Of a DNA stretch of 6,986 bases, positions 1 to 6,278 are shown one piece after another; the first letter of the stretch is position 1; the number at the start of each line of letters is the position of its first letter. Where the stretch lies: contig JAFLUR010000114.1 of the NCBI GenBank assembly GCA_022508725.1, positions 1-6,986 on the forward strand. Reading direction: 5' to 3'. The notes under the pieces were generated by a model, which did not search any database, had not been told where the DNA came from, and saw only the letters and a list, made by a program, of their open reading frames with translations. Made by a program: the position numbers and the translations under genes. The DNA is from Oscillospiraceae bacterium. Its GTDB lineage: Bacteria; Bacillota; Clostridia; UBA1381.

Positions 1-30
1 GAGACTGTAAGAGCCTGTGTTTCCTTGGTA

Positions 31-62
31 ACAAAATCCCCCGATTTTCCGGGGGATTTTGT
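31..62 (-). terminator. Intrinsic terminator of the rodA-ABC operon
   Basis: A 13-bp stem is visible: bases 31-43 pair perfectly with 50-62, with a six-base loop. The core is a run of C against a run of G, flanked by AAAA/TTTT. On the minus strand the stem ends in an ATTTTGTT tail. The hairpin overlaps the TAA stop of the last ABC gene (62-64) by one base, so it sits where the end of this transcript is expected. The flanking A/T runs may let it work in both directions. Confidence 0.85.
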
Positions 63-1783
63 TATAACGAGCTTTTGTACATCTCGGCATAAAACCCGCT
101 TTTTTCGATCAACTCGTTGTGATTTCCTTTTTCGATTATATTTCCGTCCTTCATTACAAGTATTGTATCGGCGTCCTTTATTGTCGAAAGGCGGTGCGCT
201 ATAACAAAGCTCGTCCTGCCCTTCATCATCTTTGCAAACGCCTGCCGTATCCTGCGCTCGGTCATTGTGTCCACGCTTGAGGTCGCCTCGTCGAGAATAA
301 GAATATCCGGATCCCGGAGCATTGCGCGCGCTATCGTAAGCAGCTGCTTTTGTCCCTGCGACAAATTCGATCCGTCCTCGTTTATTACGGTGTCATATCC
401 GTCCGGCATACGCTTTATAAAGCTGTGCGCATACGCCGCCTTTGCCGCGTTCTCTATCTCCTCATCGGTCGCGTCGGCGCGCGAATATGCGATATTTTCC
501 CGGATGGTTCCCGAAAACAGCCATGTTTCCTGCAAAACCATGGCAAAGCATTTGCGCAGACCGGCGCGCTTCACCCTGTCTATCCGCGCCGAATTGACGA
601 ATATCCCGCCGCGGTCGGTATCGTAAAACCGCATAAGCAGGTTTACCACCGTGGTTTTTCCCGCGCCCGTCGGTCCCACTATCGCCACAATATCTCCGGG
701 CTTTACCCTGACCGAAAAATCCTCGATAAGCGGCTTATCCTCCGTGTACGAAAACGACACATTTGAAAATTCCACGCTTCCCTCACCCCCGGGCATATCG
801 GGCAGTCCCGAATCGTCCGATTCGCTTTCTTCCTTTTGCAAGCCGAATATTCTCTCCGCCGACGCGGACGCCGACTGCAATTGAGCCAATATTCCCGTCA
901 TGCTGTTTATCGGCTTTGCGAACTGCGTCGCATATATAAGAAAGCCGGATATCGTTCCCACGCTCAAATTATTGTGAAGAGCCGCTATGCCGCCGAACAC
1001 TCCCACGCTTATATACGCAAGATTGTTTATAAAACGCGTTGTGGGATTTACAAGCGATGAATAAAACTGCGCCTTTTGACCGCATTTGTTCAGACGCTCG
1101 TTTATTCGAGTGAATTTTTCAATCGCTTCCTCCCGGTACCCGAACGCGTTTATTATTTCCCCGTTTTCCGTTATCTCCTCGATATATCCGTTGAGCTCGC
1201 CTATCGTCCGCGACTGTTCTCTGAACATCTTTCCCGAGCGCGCCGCGATAAATTTTGACACAAACACGCACAGCACCGTTATCGCAAGCACCGCAAGCGT
1301 TATCTTGAAATTAAGCGTAAACATGATAACAAGCGATCCCAAAACCGTTACAATGCCCGAGAAAAACTGCGTCATTCCCTGCAAAAGACCGTCCGAGACC
1401 GCGTCCGTATCGTTTGTAAACCGGCTGATAATATCGCCGTGAGGGGTGCGGTCGAAAAATTTAAGCGGAAGTCCGGATATTTTCGCGAACGCGTCCGCGC
1501 GGATATCCTTTATCACCTTGCTTGCAAGCGTGTTTGTCAGAACGGTCGATACATACAAAAATACCGACGAAAACAAATACGCCGCGATAAGAGCGACCGA
1601 ATATCTTCTTACCGCGTCAAAGTCAACATTATTTTCGCCCGCGATAAAATCTATCGCCCGTCCCGAAAGATACGGTCCCGCAAGCGCAAGCATATTCGCC
1701 AAAAGCGCCGCCGGCACAAGCCGCATTATTATGCCTTTATACTCCGCGGCGTATTCCGCAAGCTTTTTTAACGTCTTTTTCAT
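62..1783 (-). CDS. ABC exporter half-transporter, catalytic-Glu subunit of a heterodimer (TM288-like)
   Basis: This 573-residue protein fuses six membrane helices (roughly residues 19-40, 60-85, 135-157, 161-181, 250-270, 274-295) to a C-terminal ATPase domain, the usual layout and length of an ABC exporter half. Visible motifs are Walker A GPTGAGKT (370-377), Q-loop Gln418, Walker B ILILD ending at Asp498, the catalytic base Glu499, and the switch His530 in IAHRLST. The signature motif is LSQGQ (474-478), with Gln where the first Gly of LSGGQ is expected. That is the known hallmark of the TM288-type subunit, which pairs with a partner lacking the catalytic Glu; the preceding gene encodes exactly such a partner. 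The start overlaps the upstream stop as ATGA, behind a GGAGG six bases away, so translation is probably coupled. It should act in the cytoplasmic membrane and export a hydrophobic compound, drug, lipid or peptide; the substrate cannot be read from the sequence. Confidence 0.93.
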   Translation of the reverse strand: MKKTLKKLAEYAAEYKGIIMRLVPAALLANMLALAGPYLSGRAIDFIAGENNVDFDAVRRYSVALIAAYLFSSVFLYVSTVLTNTLASKVIKDIRADAFAKISGLPLKFFDRTPHGDIISRFTNDTDAVSDGLLQGMTQFFSGIVTVLGSLVIMFTLNFKITLAVLAITVLCVFVSKFIAARSGKMFREQSRTIGELNGYIEEITENGEIINAFGYREEAIEKFTRINERLNKCGQKAQFYSSLVNPTTRFINNLAYISVGVFGGIAALHNNLSVGTISGFLIYATQFAKPINSMTGILAQLQSASASAERIFGLQKEESESDDSGLPDMPGGEGSVEFSNVSFSYTEDKPLIEDFSVRVKPGDIVAIVGPTGAGKTTVVNLLMRFYDTDRGGIFVNSARIDRVKRAGLRKCFAMVLQETWLFSGTIRENIAYSRADATDEEIENAAKAAYAHSFIKRMPDGYDTVINEDGSNLSQGQKQLLTIARAMLRDPDILILDEATSSVDTMTERRIRQAFAKMMKGRTSFVIAHRLSTIKDADTILVMKDGNIIEKGNHNELIEKSGFYAEMYKSSL

Positions 1784-3495
1784 GCCGCGCCTCCCGCCTC
1801 CTGCGATATGCAGATTTCCTTATATATTTCGCAATCCTCAAACAGCCTCTCATGCGTCCCGATACCGGCGATTTTTCCGTCGTCAAGCACGATTATTTTA
1901 TCTGCACTCATAACCGAGATCACTCTCTGAGATACGACAAACATCGTTTTATCGTAATTCGCAAGAGCCTTTCTCAAATTCGACTCGGTAAGCGAATCGA
2001 GCGCGCTCGCGCTGTCGTCGAGTATCAGAATGTCGGATTTTTTGACCAACGCGCGCGCTATCGTAAGCCTTTGCCGCTGTCCGCCCGAAAAATTCATTCC
2101 GCCGCGCTCGACGCGTGAATTGAGCTTATCGTCAAGCTTATCGATAAAATCATACGCCTGCGCCGCCCTAAGCGCATCCTCAAGCTCTCCGTCCGATGCG
2201 TTTTTGTTTCCCATACGCAGATTTTCCGCGACCGTCCCGCCGAAAAGCACAGCCTTCTGCATAACCGGGGATACGGCGTTTTCGACAAATTCTCTCGTAT
2301 ATTCCTTTATGTTTCTTCCGAACAGCATGACCTCGCCGTCCTCGGCATCGTAAAAACGCGGTATCATATTTACGAGAGAGCTTTTTCCCGATCCCGTCGC
2401 GCCTATTATCCCTATCGTTTCGCCCCGCCGCACCTTAAAGGATATACCCTCCAGCGAAAGCATCGCGGCATTCGGATATTTCAAAGACACATTTTTAAAT
2501 TCGACTATCGTTTCACCGTCCGCGCCCTCCGTGCGGTCTCCGTACTTCATATCCGGCTCGGTATTCAGTATCTCCTCCACTCTCTTTGACGACGCATACG
2601 CCTTTGTGTACAAAACCACAAGGTCGGCAACGACTATCATCGCGTTTAATATAAGCGTAAGGTAATTTATAAACGCAATTATCCGCCCCTGCGTCATACT
2701 TCCGGAATTTACCCTTATTCCGCCCGCCAGTATCACCGCCGCCACCGCGAAATTCATAATAAGAGTCGTTACGGGATTTGTCGCCGCCGCTATTTTTCCG
2801 ACATATACGGCGGTTGACGCATATTCACGGTTCGCCGCATTAAAACGCTCCTTTTCGCGCTCGCCCGCGGAAAATGCCCTGATCACCCTTATTCCGGAAA
2901 AATTCTCCCTCAAAAGCAGAGAAAGACGGTCAAGCTTTCCCTGAACAAGCGAATAAAGCGGAACCGTCTTTTTCATGACCGCCGTAAGAACGAATATAAA
3001 AAGAGGTATGACCATCATAAATACGATTGACAGCTTGATATCGATAAGCATTGCCATGACAAGCCCTCCGATACACAAAAAAGGCGCGCGGATAACAAGG
3101 CGTATCAGCATCGCGACCGCCGACTGCAGCTGATTTATGTCGCTTGTCATTCTGTTTATAAGGCTTGACGTTCCGAAAAGGTCTGTCTGCGAACGGGAAA
3201 AGGTGCCGATGTGCCTAAAAACCGCTTTCCTCATATCGGTCCCGAAACCCTGCGACGCAACCGATGCCGAATATTGGCATATATATGCCGAAAATACGCC
3301 CGCCGCCGCCAAAGCAAGCATAAAAAGCCCCGTTTTTACGGTATAGTCAAAATCCCCGCGCTTTACTCCGTTATCTATAAGCAGACCCATAAAGGTGGGT
3401 ATAAGCAGCTCGAGTATCGCCTCGGTAAGCTTGAAAAAGGGTCCCACAATAAGCTGCTTTCCGTAGGGTTTAAGAAACGGCAGTATTTTTTTCAT
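1780..3495 (-). CDS. ABC exporter half-transporter, degenerate-site subunit of a heterodimer (TM287-like)
   Basis: This 571-residue protein has six membrane helices (about 15-38, 53-75, 127-150, 155-173, 240-262, 272-295) followed by an ATPase domain. Walker A is GATGSGKS (365-372), the Q-loop Gln is 413, and the signature is near-canonical FSGGQ (469-473). Two catalytic residues are altered: Walker B ends ILILDD, giving Asp494 where the catalytic Glu should be, and the switch His is Gln523 (VSQRV). TM287-type subunits of heterodimeric exporters carry these same two changes. The inferred dimer would have one hydrolytic site (Walker motifs of the downstream subunit plus this FSGGQ) and one degenerate site (these Walker motifs plus the partner's LSQGQ). 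The start at 3495 has a full TAGGAGGA site seven bases upstream, which contains the stop codon of rodA. The gap to rodA is 11 bases and the overlap with the next gene is four, so all three genes should share one transcript. Confidence 0.93.
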   Translation of the reverse strand: MKKILPFLKPYGKQLIVGPFFKLTEAILELLIPTFMGLLIDNGVKRGDFDYTVKTGLFMLALAAAGVFSAYICQYSASVASQGFGTDMRKAVFRHIGTFSRSQTDLFGTSSLINRMTSDINQLQSAVAMLIRLVIRAPFLCIGGLVMAMLIDIKLSIVFMMVIPLFIFVLTAVMKKTVPLYSLVQGKLDRLSLLLRENFSGIRVIRAFSAGEREKERFNAANREYASTAVYVGKIAAATNPVTTLIMNFAVAAVILAGGIRVNSGSMTQGRIIAFINYLTLILNAMIVVADLVVLYTKAYASSKRVEEILNTEPDMKYGDRTEGADGETIVEFKNVSLKYPNAAMLSLEGISFKVRRGETIGIIGATGSGKSSLVNMIPRFYDAEDGEVMLFGRNIKEYTREFVENAVSPVMQKAVLFGGTVAENLRMGNKNASDGELEDALRAAQAYDFIDKLDDKLNSRVERGGMNFSGGQRQRLTIARALVKKSDILILDDSASALDSLTESNLRKALANYDKTMFVVSQRVISVMSADKIIVLDDGKIAGIGTHERLFEDCEIYKEICISQEAGGAA

Positions 3496-3501
3496 ACGGT
3501 A

Positions 3502-3509
3502 TCCTCCTA
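3502..3509 (-). promoter_or_regulatory. Ribosome binding site of the first ABC gene, overlapping the rodA stop
   Basis: On the minus strand these bases read TAGGAGGA, a near-perfect anti-16S match seven bases before the ATG at 3495. Its first three bases are the TAG stop of rodA, so ribosomes finishing rodA stand on the start site of the exporter gene. This supports translational coupling and fixes the ABC start. Confidence 0.85.
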
Positions 3510-4637
3510 ATAATTACTGAACATCGAATTGTTGCTGTGCAGGTACACGCTCAGAACCAGACCTATCGCGGCAAGATTGGTTATAAGGCTTGTTCCGCCG
3601 TAGCTTACGAGCGGAAGAGGTATTCCGGTGACCGGCGTAAGACCTATGCACATACCGATATTTTCAACGGTATGGAACAAAAACATCGCGCCTATTCCGG
3701 TGCATATATATTTCCCGAACGGCGTCCCCGTATTTTCGGCTGTTCTGAAGCAGCGGTATATTATAAAAAACAAAAGCAGTATTATAAACACCGAGCCGAT
3801 AAATCCCCATTCCTCGCTTATGACGCTGTATATAAAATCGGTATGCTTTGTCGGAAGCAGCTTCATTTGATTCTGCGTTCCCCGCAGGAAGCCCTTTCCG
3901 GTAAGCATTCCCGAGCCGACGGCGATTTTCGACTGTATAACGTTATATCCTCCGGCAAGGGGCTGACTTTCCGGATTAAAAAAAACGTCTATACGGTCCT
4001 TCTGATAGGGAGAGAGAACGAAAAAATATATAACGGGGAGCGACATGATTCCCGCCGCCAAAACCGGTAATATATATTTATACGACAAATTCGCCACAAA
4101 AATCATACAAAAGAAAATAAACGCGAAAACCATAGAGCTGCCCGCGTCCGGCTGAAGCATTATCAGTCCCACCAATATTCCGAGGTGAAGAACAAGACCG
4201 AGCAGCGTAAGCGGCTTGTTTATCTTTTCCTCCGACCTTTCAAGATGACACGCAAAGGTTATTATAAAGCCGATCTTCGCGATCTCCGCCGGCTGAAAGC
4301 CTATGGCGGAATTAAAGCGTATCCAGCTGCGCGCGCCCCAGTTATCGGCATAGCCTATACCGGGGATAAGCACGAGTATCAAAGTCAGCACGGACGCGCA
4401 GTATATATAAGGCACAAGCACCGTAAGCTGTTCGTAATCAAACAGCGCCGCGGCGGTAAGTACCGCAAGACCTATCACAAGCGACGCGCCCTGCACATAG
4501 ACATTCGACATTGTTTCCATGCTCCGTGTCGCACTGTATATCGAGACCACCCCGAAAACGGCGGTAAACAGCGTAACCGCAAGAAGCGCCCAGTCAAATC
4601 CTTCGGCAGCCTCAAGAAAATTACTCTTTTTGTTCAT
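3507..4637 (-). CDS. rodA: RodA-type SEDS peptidoglycan glycosyltransferase
   Basis: This 376-residue integral membrane protein has about ten hydrophobic segments, the length and topology of RodA/FtsW. SEDS proteins polymerise lipid II into glycan strands on the outer face of the membrane, working with a class B penicillin-binding protein. Conserved blocks are GARSWI (101-106), QPAEIAK (115-121), QPDAGSS (162-168), GTQNQ (253-257), HTDFIYS with Asp267, and PLPLVSYGG (340-348). Asp267 aligns by motif with the essential Asp262 of E. coli RodA, so the enzyme should be active. RodA is preferred over FtsW because the ECL4/HTDFIY and C-terminal blocks read closely like E. coli RodA and no division genes lie nearby; a paralogous SEDS protein of Clostridia cannot be excluded. 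It is first in an operon with an ABC exporter pair and has no mreBCD or PBP2 gene beside it. The start at 4637 follows GAGAGGAT with nine bases between GAGAGG and the ATG. Confidence 0.92.
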   Translation of the reverse strand: MNKKSNFLEAAEGFDWALLAVTLFTAVFGVVSIYSATRSMETMSNVYVQGASLVIGLAVLTAAALFDYEQLTVLVPYIYCASVLTLILVLIPGIGYADNWGARSWIRFNSAIGFQPAEIAKIGFIITFACHLERSEEKINKPLTLLGLVLHLGILVGLIMLQPDAGSSMVFAFIFFCMIFVANLSYKYILPVLAAGIMSLPVIYFFVLSPYQKDRIDVFFNPESQPLAGGYNVIQSKIAVGSGMLTGKGFLRGTQNQMKLLPTKHTDFIYSVISEEWGFIGSVFIILLLFFIIYRCFRTAENTGTPFGKYICTGIGAMFLFHTVENIGMCIGLTPVTGIPLPLVSYGGTSLITNLAAIGLVLSVYLHSNNSMFSNY

Positions 4638-4644
4638 TTTAAAG

Positions 4645-4652
4645 ATCCTCTC
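4645..4652 (-). promoter_or_regulatory. Ribosome binding site of rodA
   Basis: On the minus strand the bases read GAGAGGAT, with nine bases between GAGAGG and the rodA ATG. The match is moderate, weaker than the GGAGG sites of the ABC genes. The same GAGAGG core precedes the SLOG gene at the other end of the window. Confidence 0.6.
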
Positions 4653-4689
4653 ATCTGAATTATTTTGTGATATTTGAGTGTTTCCTCAA

Positions 4690-4752
4690 TAGCCTGTCCG
4701 GTATCCTCCGATCAAAAATCCGACGGTTTTTCCGGGAATGCCGGACAGGCTC
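4690..4752. repeat. Short palindromic MITE-like element in the rodA leader
   Basis: Bases 4691-4701 (AGCCTGTCCGG) pair perfectly with 4741-4751. A second stem inside (4714-4720 with 4725-4731, AAAAATC against GGTTTTT, one G-T wobble) gives a two-tier hairpin of about 63 bases. It is related to the longer elements here: TATCCTCCGATCA (4702-4714) is identical to 6932-6944, and the reverse complement of 4707-4723 matches 5025-5041 at 16 of 17 bases. The outer base on the left is T where the other copies have G, and there is no matching 3-bp flank, so it is probably an old, internally deleted or rearranged copy. It lies between the rodA promoter and the rodA start, so the mRNA leader should begin with this hairpin. 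No U-run follows it on either strand, which argues against a terminator. Confidence 0.75.
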
Positions 4753-4759
4753 TTAAAAA

Positions 4760-4788
4760 ATTATAACACTATTTTTTCCTTTTATCAA
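4760..4788 (-). promoter_or_regulatory. Sigma-A promoter of the rodA-ABC operon
   Basis: On the minus strand TTGATA (4783-4788) and a perfect TATAAT (4760-4765) are separated by exactly 17 bases, all AT-rich. Transcription would start near 4753, the outer edge of the short palindromic element, giving a leader of about 116 bases before the rodA ATG. It is the only strong candidate I found between rodA and the divergent gene. The upstream flank is also AT-rich, which could act as an UP element. Confidence 0.8.
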
Positions 4789-4799
4789 GATGTTATTAT

Positions 4800-4813
4800 A
4801 TTTAACGTTAAAT
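4800..4813. promoter_or_regulatory. Perfect 14-bp palindrome upstream of the rodA promoter, possible operator
   Basis: ATTTAACGTTAAAT is self-complementary over 14 bases and lies 11 bases upstream of the -35 hexamer. Perfect palindromes of this size next to promoters often bind dimeric regulators, but AT-rich sequence also produces them by chance. No regulator is encoded in the window. That the palindrome is present is certain; its role as an operator is a guess. Confidence 0.35.
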
Positions 4814-4997
4814 TTTTTCCCGACGGACAAATATTTGCGAATATTCAAAGAATACGTTTCATATGTATTTATTGCTTGTATTTATTGCCTCACGCTTTTG
4901 AATGTGTCCGAGCCGTGAGACGCAAAGCCTTGAAAACACGCCGCGGTTTGTTATTTGTATAAATCATTCGGGGCAGCGGAGCAATACAAAATTTTTA
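4814..4997. other. AT-rich non-coding spacer between divergent units
   Basis: Apart from the small repeats listed separately I see no gene here. A 74-codon open frame starts in the short element and runs to 4962, but it lacks a ribosome site and resembles no protein. For the plus-strand gene the best promoter-like pair is TTGAAA (4930-4935) and TATAAA (4958-4963), but the 22-base spacing is too long for a normal sigma-A promoter. The true promoter of that gene therefore remains unidentified. Confidence 0.5.
4865..4890. repeat. Two-copy 13-bp tandem repeat in the divergent intergenic region
   Basis: GTATTTATTGCTT (4865-4877) is followed directly by GTATTTATTGCCT (4878-4890), 12 of 13 bases identical. 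An imperfect AATATT-TGCG-AATATT inverted repeat lies just before it (4830-4845). No function can be assigned; a regulator site or simple AT-rich slippage would both fit. Confidence 0.6.
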
Positions 4998-5000
4998 TGA

Positions 5001-5160
5001 GAGCCTGTTTAGTATCTGAGATCATCGGATTTTTGAGCGGATTTTTCTGCCGGTAAAGTGCAAAATTCGCGGGAATACTTTGTGTATTTCAAGAATTTTG
5101 TGCTTTGCCTGCGGGAAAATATGCCAAAAAGATGATGATTGGAAGATACTAAACAGGCTC
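5001..5160. mobile_element. Complete 160-bp palindromic MITE-like element
   Basis: The ends are perfect inverted repeats: AGAGCCTGTTTAGTATCT at 5000-5017 is the reverse complement of 5144-5161, one flanking base included on each side. The interior is also self-complementary to the centre, where AATAC (5074-5078) pairs with GTATT (5084-5088) around a five-base loop, so a transcript would fold into one long imperfect hairpin. TGA flanks both sides (4998-5000 and 5161-5163), a possible 3-bp target duplication. There is no transposase or credible reading frame inside. GAG ends with a TNA duplication are known for IS5-family elements of the IS1031 subgroup, so a transposase of that type acting in trans is a reasonable inference. 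A direct repeat CGGATTTTT (5026-5034, 5038-5046) lies in the left arm. The right end stops one base before the ribosome site of the next gene. Confidence 0.85.
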
Positions 5161-5161
5161 T

Positions 5162-5168
5162 GAGGAGG
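5162..5168 (+). promoter_or_regulatory. Ribosome binding site that fixes the start of the 339-residue protein
   Basis: GAGGAGG lies six bases before the ATG at 5175. An upstream in-frame ATG at 5139 sits inside the palindromic element and has no ribosome site, so the shorter protein is chosen. The site begins immediately outside the element, whose inserted end may shift its accessibility by forming the base of a hairpin. Confidence 0.85.
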
Positions 5169-5174
5169 TTCATT

Positions 5175-6194
5175 ATGGATATCAAAAAAAATAACGACGG
5201 CAACGGATTCGAATTGACGGCGGCAATCGGATCGGAAGTGAAAAATATCGGCGAAATAATCATATACCGCTGCAGGGCTTTCAACAAAGATTACACAATC
5301 AACGCGAAAGACGCACGGTCATTGGGCGCGGATATTATTTTCGGCTTTCATCCCCACAAAAATTTCGGCACGACCGGAGATATATGCACATTTGTGCAGC
5401 TCGTCGCCGATGATTTTTCATATAAAACATCGGACGAAGCCGAAACGACGTATACATGGTCAAAGGACAAAACTCAGGATCTTAGGGTAAGAAATTACGA
5501 CGATACCGGGAATCAAAACCAAAGCATATGTATTCCTCTGAATTATTCGATCGACCAATCCTTCCCCGATTTCAGATACACCGAAACAAGGGAACGGGAG
5601 TCGGACACCGTTTCGAGCCGGAGCAAAAAGATCGGCGCTTTGATCAATGCGCTCAGAGAGGATGAATCCAAATTGAAAGCATTTAATCTGGATAAAGTGG
5701 AAGCAGTGAAAGATAATTTAAAAAGAGTAAGCGAAGAGTCGAAGGTTTCGGAAGAAATAAAACGTCGTCTTGACAGCACGGAGGACTCGGAAATTATTCC
5801 CGATGTTGTGTACAGCGCGTTTAAAAGCTCAAAAGAGCAGTTCTTCTCCGATACAAAAGAGATAGGGTGGGGTCCGGGAAGAATGTCCGATTCCCCCCGT
5901 ACAAACACTCTTATATCTTATAAAGATATAAAAGGTTCGCAGAATTTCGAAACGCTTTTGATGTATGAGGACAAAAAAAACAACAAGACGTATGCGTTAT
6001 GCACGCTGTATTGGGGATGGACGACAGACAATACCGCGGACGGTCCGATATCCGTTATCATCGATCCGGAGTGCAGACAAGGACTGCCCGAGCATTGGGA
6101 AAACGCAAAGAATTTTTGGAATAAATGCGGCAACAAATTAAAAATCCCCGACGATATACGGGATATAGACTTGTATTTCCGGTCCGATTCGTAA
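5175..6194 (+). CDS. Uncharacterised 339-residue soluble protein
   Basis: I do not recognise a named family. The protein is hydrophilic, with no signal peptide and no membrane segment. Three parts can be seen. Residues 1-145 look beta-rich, with FGFHPHKNFG (56-65) and GDICTFVQLV (68-77). Residues 150-202 are strongly charged, Lys/Glu-rich and probably helical or coiled. Residues 230-339 are rich in aromatics, with GWGPGRM (231-237), an SDSPR turn (238-242), FETLLMY (258-264) and TLYWGW (277-282). Six Cys are scattered (33, 71, 119, 276, 300, 318) without a metal-site spacing. The C-terminal order of a DSPR turn, an FET strand and a YWGW strand faintly recalls beta-rich hypothetical proteins I associate with contractile-injection-system loci; this is from memory and unverified. 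The start is set by GAGGAGG six bases upstream. The gene stands alone after a palindromic element, and no clear promoter was found. Coding is supported by length, the ribosome site and plausible composition. Confidence 0.8.
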   Translation: MDIKKNNDGNGFELTAAIGSEVKNIGEIIIYRCRAFNKDYTINAKDARSLGADIIFGFHPHKNFGTTGDICTFVQLVADDFSYKTSDEAETTYTWSKDKTQDLRVRNYDDTGNQNQSICIPLNYSIDQSFPDFRYTETRERESDTVSSRSKKIGALINALREDESKLKAFNLDKVEAVKDNLKRVSEESKVSEEIKRRLDSTEDSEIIPDVVYSAFKSSKEQFFSDTKEIGWGPGRMSDSPRTNTLISYKDIKGSQNFETLLMYEDKKNNKTYALCTLYWGWTTDNTADGPISVIIDPECRQGLPEHWENAKNFWNKCGNKLKIPDDIRDIDLYFRSDS

Positions 6195-6235
6195 AAAACC
6201 GTAAGTCCGCCGCAGCGGTGCGCACGATCAAAACA

Positions 6236-6268
6236 GACCGCCTCAAGCAGCAAAGGCTTGAGGCGGTC
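6236..6268 (-). terminator. Hairpin terminator between two convergent genes
   Basis: Bases 6236-6248 pair perfectly with 6256-6268 (13 bp, GACCGCCTCAAGC arm) around a seven-base loop. On the minus strand the stem begins 10 bases after the stop of the SLOG gene and is followed by TCTGTTTTGAT, a modest U-tract. On the plus strand no U-run follows, so it is mainly assigned to the SLOG gene, although it may slow plus-strand transcripts from the 339-residue gene as well. Confidence 0.7.
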
Positions 6269-6278
6269 CGCCGATATA

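Noticed and set aside
3537..4658. Long plus-strand frames opposite rodA (3537-4070, 4185-4658), and similar ones opposite the ABC genes
   Set aside because: They are antisense shadows of strongly motif-supported proteins, with Arg/Tyr/Lys-rich non-protein-like composition.
4690..4752. Riboswitch or attenuator in the rodA leader
   Set aside because: The leader hairpin matches the mobile-element family and lacks a U-run or recognisable aptamer core.
4889..4919. CTCACG / CGTGAG inverted repeat as a structured RNA
   Set aside because: Six pairs around a 19-base loop with no further conserved pattern is within chance expectation.
4738..4962. Plus-strand open frame of 74 codons in the divergent spacer
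   Set aside because: It starts inside the short palindromic element, lacks a ribosome site, overlaps the rodA promoter and has an unnatural composition.
5139..5174. In-frame upstream ATG giving a 351-residue version of the orphan protein
   Set aside because: The extra 12 codons are the inverted-repeat end of the mobile element and have no ribosome site; GAGGAGG points to the ATG at 5175.
5009..5287. Minus-strand open frame of 92 codons
   Set aside because: It runs through the palindromic element and into the well-supported gene on the other strand, with no start signal.
6206..6225. Small CCGC-CGCA-GCGG hairpin and GTGCGCAC palindrome after the 339-residue gene
   Set aside because: The stem has only four pairs and no U-run follows; the 13-bp hairpin nearby is the better terminator.
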